From the NCBI GenBank assembly GCA_020062035.1, contig JAGUXD010000176.1, positions 1 to 6,939 of the forward strand: DNA of 6,939 nucleotides, read 5' to 3'. Origin of the DNA: Candidatus Brocadiia bacterium. GTDB lineage: Bacteria > Planctomycetota > MHYJ01 > JACQXL01. Positions 5,479-6,939 of the stretch are shown here, in pieces (within the stretch, counting starts at the first letter, position 1; each line of letters starts with the position of its first letter). The notes under the pieces are model-generated. The model searched no databases and was not told the DNA's origin. It was given only the letters and a program-made list of their open reading frames with translations. A program made the position numbers and the translations under genes.

Positions 5479-6306
5479 TTATCTTACTGGTACTTTTCTA
5501 AGACTTTCCCGGTAACGACCAAATCTTCCATTCTGGGTATTCTGAAGAAAATTTACCAGATTTACTACTTCCTCAGGCAGTCTCTCTTTCATAGAAAGGA
5601 GTTCCTGAAATGCCTGACTTGATGTGAGTTTACTTCGCCAGATGAGTTTGTAAGCATTCTCCAGAGAGGTGATGGTTTCTTTAGAAAACCCTCTTCTTTC
5701 TAATCCGATTACATTAATTGCCCTGACCTTTGCCGGATGTCCTTCAGCAATCACATAAGGCGGAATGTCTTGAATGACCCTGGCTGCACCAGCCACAAAA
5801 GCGTGTTCCCCGATAGTTACAAAATGATGGACGCCCACCAGACCGCCCAGAGCCGCAAAATTTCCTATCCTGACATGTCCCCCTAACTGCACCGCATTTG
5901 CCATAATAATATTATTACCAAGCACACTATCATGTCCGATATGTGCATATGCCATCAGAAAATTATTATTACCAACAATCGTTTTCTTTTCTTCTTTTGC
6001 TGTGCCAGTATTTATAGTTACAAATTCCCTGAAAATATTATTATCGCCAATAAGGAGTTCGGTTGGTTCATCTTTATATGAAATATCCTGTGCCGCAGTT
6101 CCGATACTGCAGAACGGAAAGAGATTATTATTCTTGCCAATTCTGGTGTAACCTGTGATATAACAATGATGACCGATTTTAGTGCCTGATGCGATTTTTA
6201 TCCCGCATCCTTGCGGGACACTGATTATTGCATAAGCCCCAACTACAACATCATTATCAATTTCTGCACACTTATCAACAATCGCAGTCGGATGAATATT
6301 TGGCAT
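5479..6306 (-). CDS. lpxA: UDP-N-acetylglucosamine acyltransferase
   Basis: LpxA moves a 3-hydroxyacyl chain from ACP to UDP-GlcNAc, the first step of lipid A synthesis, as a soluble trimer of left-handed beta-helices. The 275-residue protein shows hexapeptide repeats over roughly the first 190 residues, then a helical C-terminal domain (GLERRGFSKETI, 201-212). The catalytic His125 lies in AHIGHD, with His122, His144 and His160 also conserved and Gln73-Asp74 in AAQD. Gly173 sits at the position that limits acyl length in E. coli, hinting at a fairly long chain (inference). The ATG at 6306 is chosen because the protein then begins M-P-N-I-H-P-T-A-I-V like the family, with TAAGGA eight bases upstream. 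An in-frame ATG at 6366 would overlap fabZ by 56 bases and add 20 unrelated residues. Residues 29-36 are encoded by a palindromic repeat. Four bases separate it from fabZ. Confidence 0.97.
   Translation of the reverse strand: MPNIHPTAIVDKCAEIDNDVVVGAYAIISVPQGCGIKIASGTKIGHHCYITGYTRIGKNNNLFPFCSIGTAAQDISYKDEPTELLIGDNNIFREFVTINTGTAKEEKKTIVGNNNFLMAYAHIGHDSVLGNNIIMANAVQLGGHVRIGNFAALGGLVGVHHFVTIGEHAFVAGAARVIQDIPPYVIAEGHPAKVRAINVIGLERRGFSKETITSLENAYKLIWRSKLTSSQAFQELLSMKERLPEEVVNLVNFLQNTQNGRFGRYRESLRKVPVR
6200..6219. repeat. GTCCCGC palindrome, copy 3 (inside lpxA)
   Basis: On the - strand the bases are GTCCCGC-AAGGAT-GCGGGAT. The core stem TCCCGCA/TGCGGGA has seven perfect pairs around a TCCT loop (+ strand). 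It encodes about V-P-Q-G-C-G-I (30-36) in an early turn of the beta-helix. The protein here is four residues longer than E. coli LpxA as I recall its sequence, and the usual six-residue periodicity is broken at this spot. Confidence 0.65.
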
Positions 6307-6310
6307 TGTT

Positions 6311-6796
6311 TTAATCCTTATCCACGAGCATAAATTTGATATTTGCCTCTGAAGCAACCTCACCATTTACAGTAATCTTTGCCGCGACCTGAACAATACG
6401 GGCTTTGATTTTAATAGTATCTACTTCTATCCTTAACTGGTCACCGGGGATAATAGACCTGCGAAATTTTGCTTCATCAATGGATAGTAATACCGCGAGT
6501 TTATTTTCATTACCTGACCGGGAGAGAAGTAGGACCCCGGCTAATTGGGCCATTGCTTCAACCTGCAATACACCGGGCATCACTGGCATCCCCGGAAAAT
6601 GCCCCTGAAAATATGGCTCATTCATCGTTACATTCTTTATCCCGACTGCCCGTTGATAACCTTCCATTTCTATCACACGGTCTATCAGAAGAAACGGATA
6701 GCGATGAGGTAGGATACGCTGTATTTCCCTGCTCTCCAGCCGAACAGATTTGGACGATGTGCCGGTTTTCTGGTTGATTTCTAAATCGTCAGACAT
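6311..6796 (-). CDS. fabZ: 3-hydroxyacyl-[acyl-carrier-protein] dehydratase FabZ
   Basis: FabZ removes water from 3-hydroxyacyl-ACP to give trans-2-enoyl-ACP in the cytoplasmic fatty acid elongation cycle. It draws on the same 3-hydroxyacyl-ACP pool as LpxA. The 161-residue hot-dog-fold protein has ILPHRYPFLLIDRV (28-41), the active-site segment GHFPGMPVMPG with catalytic His66 (65-75), and catalytic Glu80 in QVEAMAQ (78-84). KFRRSIIPGDQL (100-111) is also typical. FabZ rather than FabA is indicated by the length, the Glu (not Asp) catalytic residue and the lpx context. The N-terminus is about 15 residues longer than the core family start and is hydrophilic. The ATG at 6796 directly follows the lpxC stop codon, with AAGGAGG seven bases upstream. 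Its stop is four bases before lpxA. Confidence 0.97.
   Translation of the reverse strand: MSDDLEINQKTGTSSKSVRLESREIQRILPHRYPFLLIDRVIEMEGYQRAVGIKNVTMNEPYFQGHFPGMPVMPGVLQVEAMAQLAGVLLLSRSGNENKLAVLLSIDEAKFRRSIIPGDQLRIEVDTIKIKARIVQVAAKITVNGEVASEANIKFMLVDKD
6315..6320 (-). promoter_or_regulatory. Ribosome binding site of lpxA
   Basis: TAAGGA on the - strand lies eight bases before the ATG at 6306, inside the last codons and stop of fabZ. It supports the 6306 start and suggests translational coupling of lpxA to fabZ. Confidence 0.65.
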
Positions 6797-6939
6797 CTAA
6801 TTGCCTCCTTTTAACCTGTGTAATCTGTGGCAAAACTCAATATTCTGTTTATGCCCTGTTTTGTTAGCAATAATTCTACCGATTAGTTTTTTATTTAGCA
6901 AGTATAAATCACCGAGCAAATCAAGTATTTTATGACGGA
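6797..6939 (-). CDS. lpxC: UDP-3-O-acyl-N-acetylglucosamine deacetylase (3' end, partial)
   Basis: The - strand frame entering from the right edge gives the last 46 residues of LpxC, the zinc deacetylase that commits the pathway to lipid A. The fragment starts R-H-K-I-L-D-L-L-G-D. By alignment with E. coli, its His2 and Asp6 are the zinc ligands His238 and Asp242, and His29 in KTGHK is the catalytic His265. L-I-G-R-I-I-A-N lies between them, as in the family. The protein stops soon after the catalytic His, with a tail FCHRLHRLKGGN encoded by a CCACAGATTACACAG repeat and the fabZ ribosome binding site. TAG (6797-6799) abuts the fabZ ATG in the same frame. The fragment has no start of its own inside the window, so it is easily missed. 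Confidence 0.93.
   Translation of the reverse strand, partial: RHKILDLLGDLYLLNKKLIGRIIANKTGHKQNIEFCHRLHRLKGGN
6804..6810 (-). promoter_or_regulatory. Ribosome binding site of fabZ
   Basis: AAGGAGG on the - strand, seven bases before the ATG at 6796, is the strongest Shine-Dalgarno sequence in the window. It lies inside the last codons of lpxC and shows that fabZ is initiated separately rather than only made as a fusion. Confidence 0.8.
6811..6835 (-). repeat. CCACAGATTACACAG repeat in the lpxC 3' end
   Basis: Read on the - strand this is TTTTGCCACAGATTACACAG followed by GTTAA. It matches the start of the CCACAGAG ends at 2423-2445 (TTTTGCCACAGA) and the fragment at 1643-1662. It lies inside the lpxC frame and encodes most of the C-terminal tail, ending just before the fabZ ribosome binding site. 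Confidence 0.5.

Noticed and set aside
6307..6366. Upstream start of lpxA at 6366 (20 more residues)
   Set aside because: It would overlap the fabZ coding end in another frame. The added residues are not LpxA-like, and TAAGGA precedes the 6306 start.
6574..6599. CCGGG...CCCGG inverted repeat in fabZ
   Set aside because: It has a 13-base loop and is explained by the codons of the conserved PGMPVMPG active-site segment, with no match to the GTCCCGC family.
6469..6777. 102-codon open frame on the + strand
   Set aside because: It is antisense to fabZ, whose catalytic motifs are intact.

Overview
The window reads as about 7 kb of chromosome from a Gram-negative (diderm) bacterium of moderate to low G+C. 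It holds lipid A genes (lpxC, lpxA) with fabZ, plus an elongation-type PBP2, so the cell makes an LPS-type outer membrane and peptidoglycan. The lineage cannot be fixed from this sequence. Short dispersed palindromes and CCACAGA-type repeats, a TrpRS with a Thermotoga-like four-cysteine pattern and a group III type phosphofructokinase suggest a little-studied anaerobic or thermophilic lineage rather than a proteobacterium; this is inference.

Layout: the left edge (2-289, + strand) is the 3' end of a gene for the gamma subunit of a 2-oxoacid:ferredoxin oxidoreductase, cut by the window. A 232-base convergent intergenic region (290-521) holds a degenerate tandem repeat, one small palindrome and weak hairpins. 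Everything to the right is on the - strand and is transcribed from right to left: lpxC (3' end only) - fabZ - lpxA - mrdA (PBP2) - trpS - scpA - pfkA. Spacing is tight from lpxC to trpS (0, 4, 15 and 35 bases). It is looser around scpA (159 and 80 bases), where repeat elements occupy the gaps.

How the genes work together: LpxA and LpxC catalyse the first two steps of lipid A synthesis, and FabZ acts in the fatty acid cycle that competes for the same hydroxyacyl-ACP. PBP2 builds side-wall peptidoglycan, so the right half is a cell-envelope cluster. TrpRS (translation), ScpA (chromosome condensation) and phosphofructokinase (glycolysis) look like housekeeping passengers in the same transcription unit or adjacent ones.

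No new defence or mobile system is visible. The most unusual content is repeat biology. A GTCCCGC-loop-GCGGGAT palindrome occurs three times: once in an intergenic element, and once each inside the reading frames of mrdA and lpxA. In lpxA it coincides with a four-residue lengthening relative to E. coli LpxA. A second family (CCACAGA...) forms the ends of a fold-back element between trpS and scpA, sits beside pfkA, and supplies the C-terminal tail of LpxC just before the fabZ ribosome binding site. Also notable are the in-frame TAG|ATG junction of lpxC and fabZ, the probable Fe-S cysteine motif in TrpRS, and the mixed Gly/Lys phosphoryl-donor signature in the phosphofructokinase.
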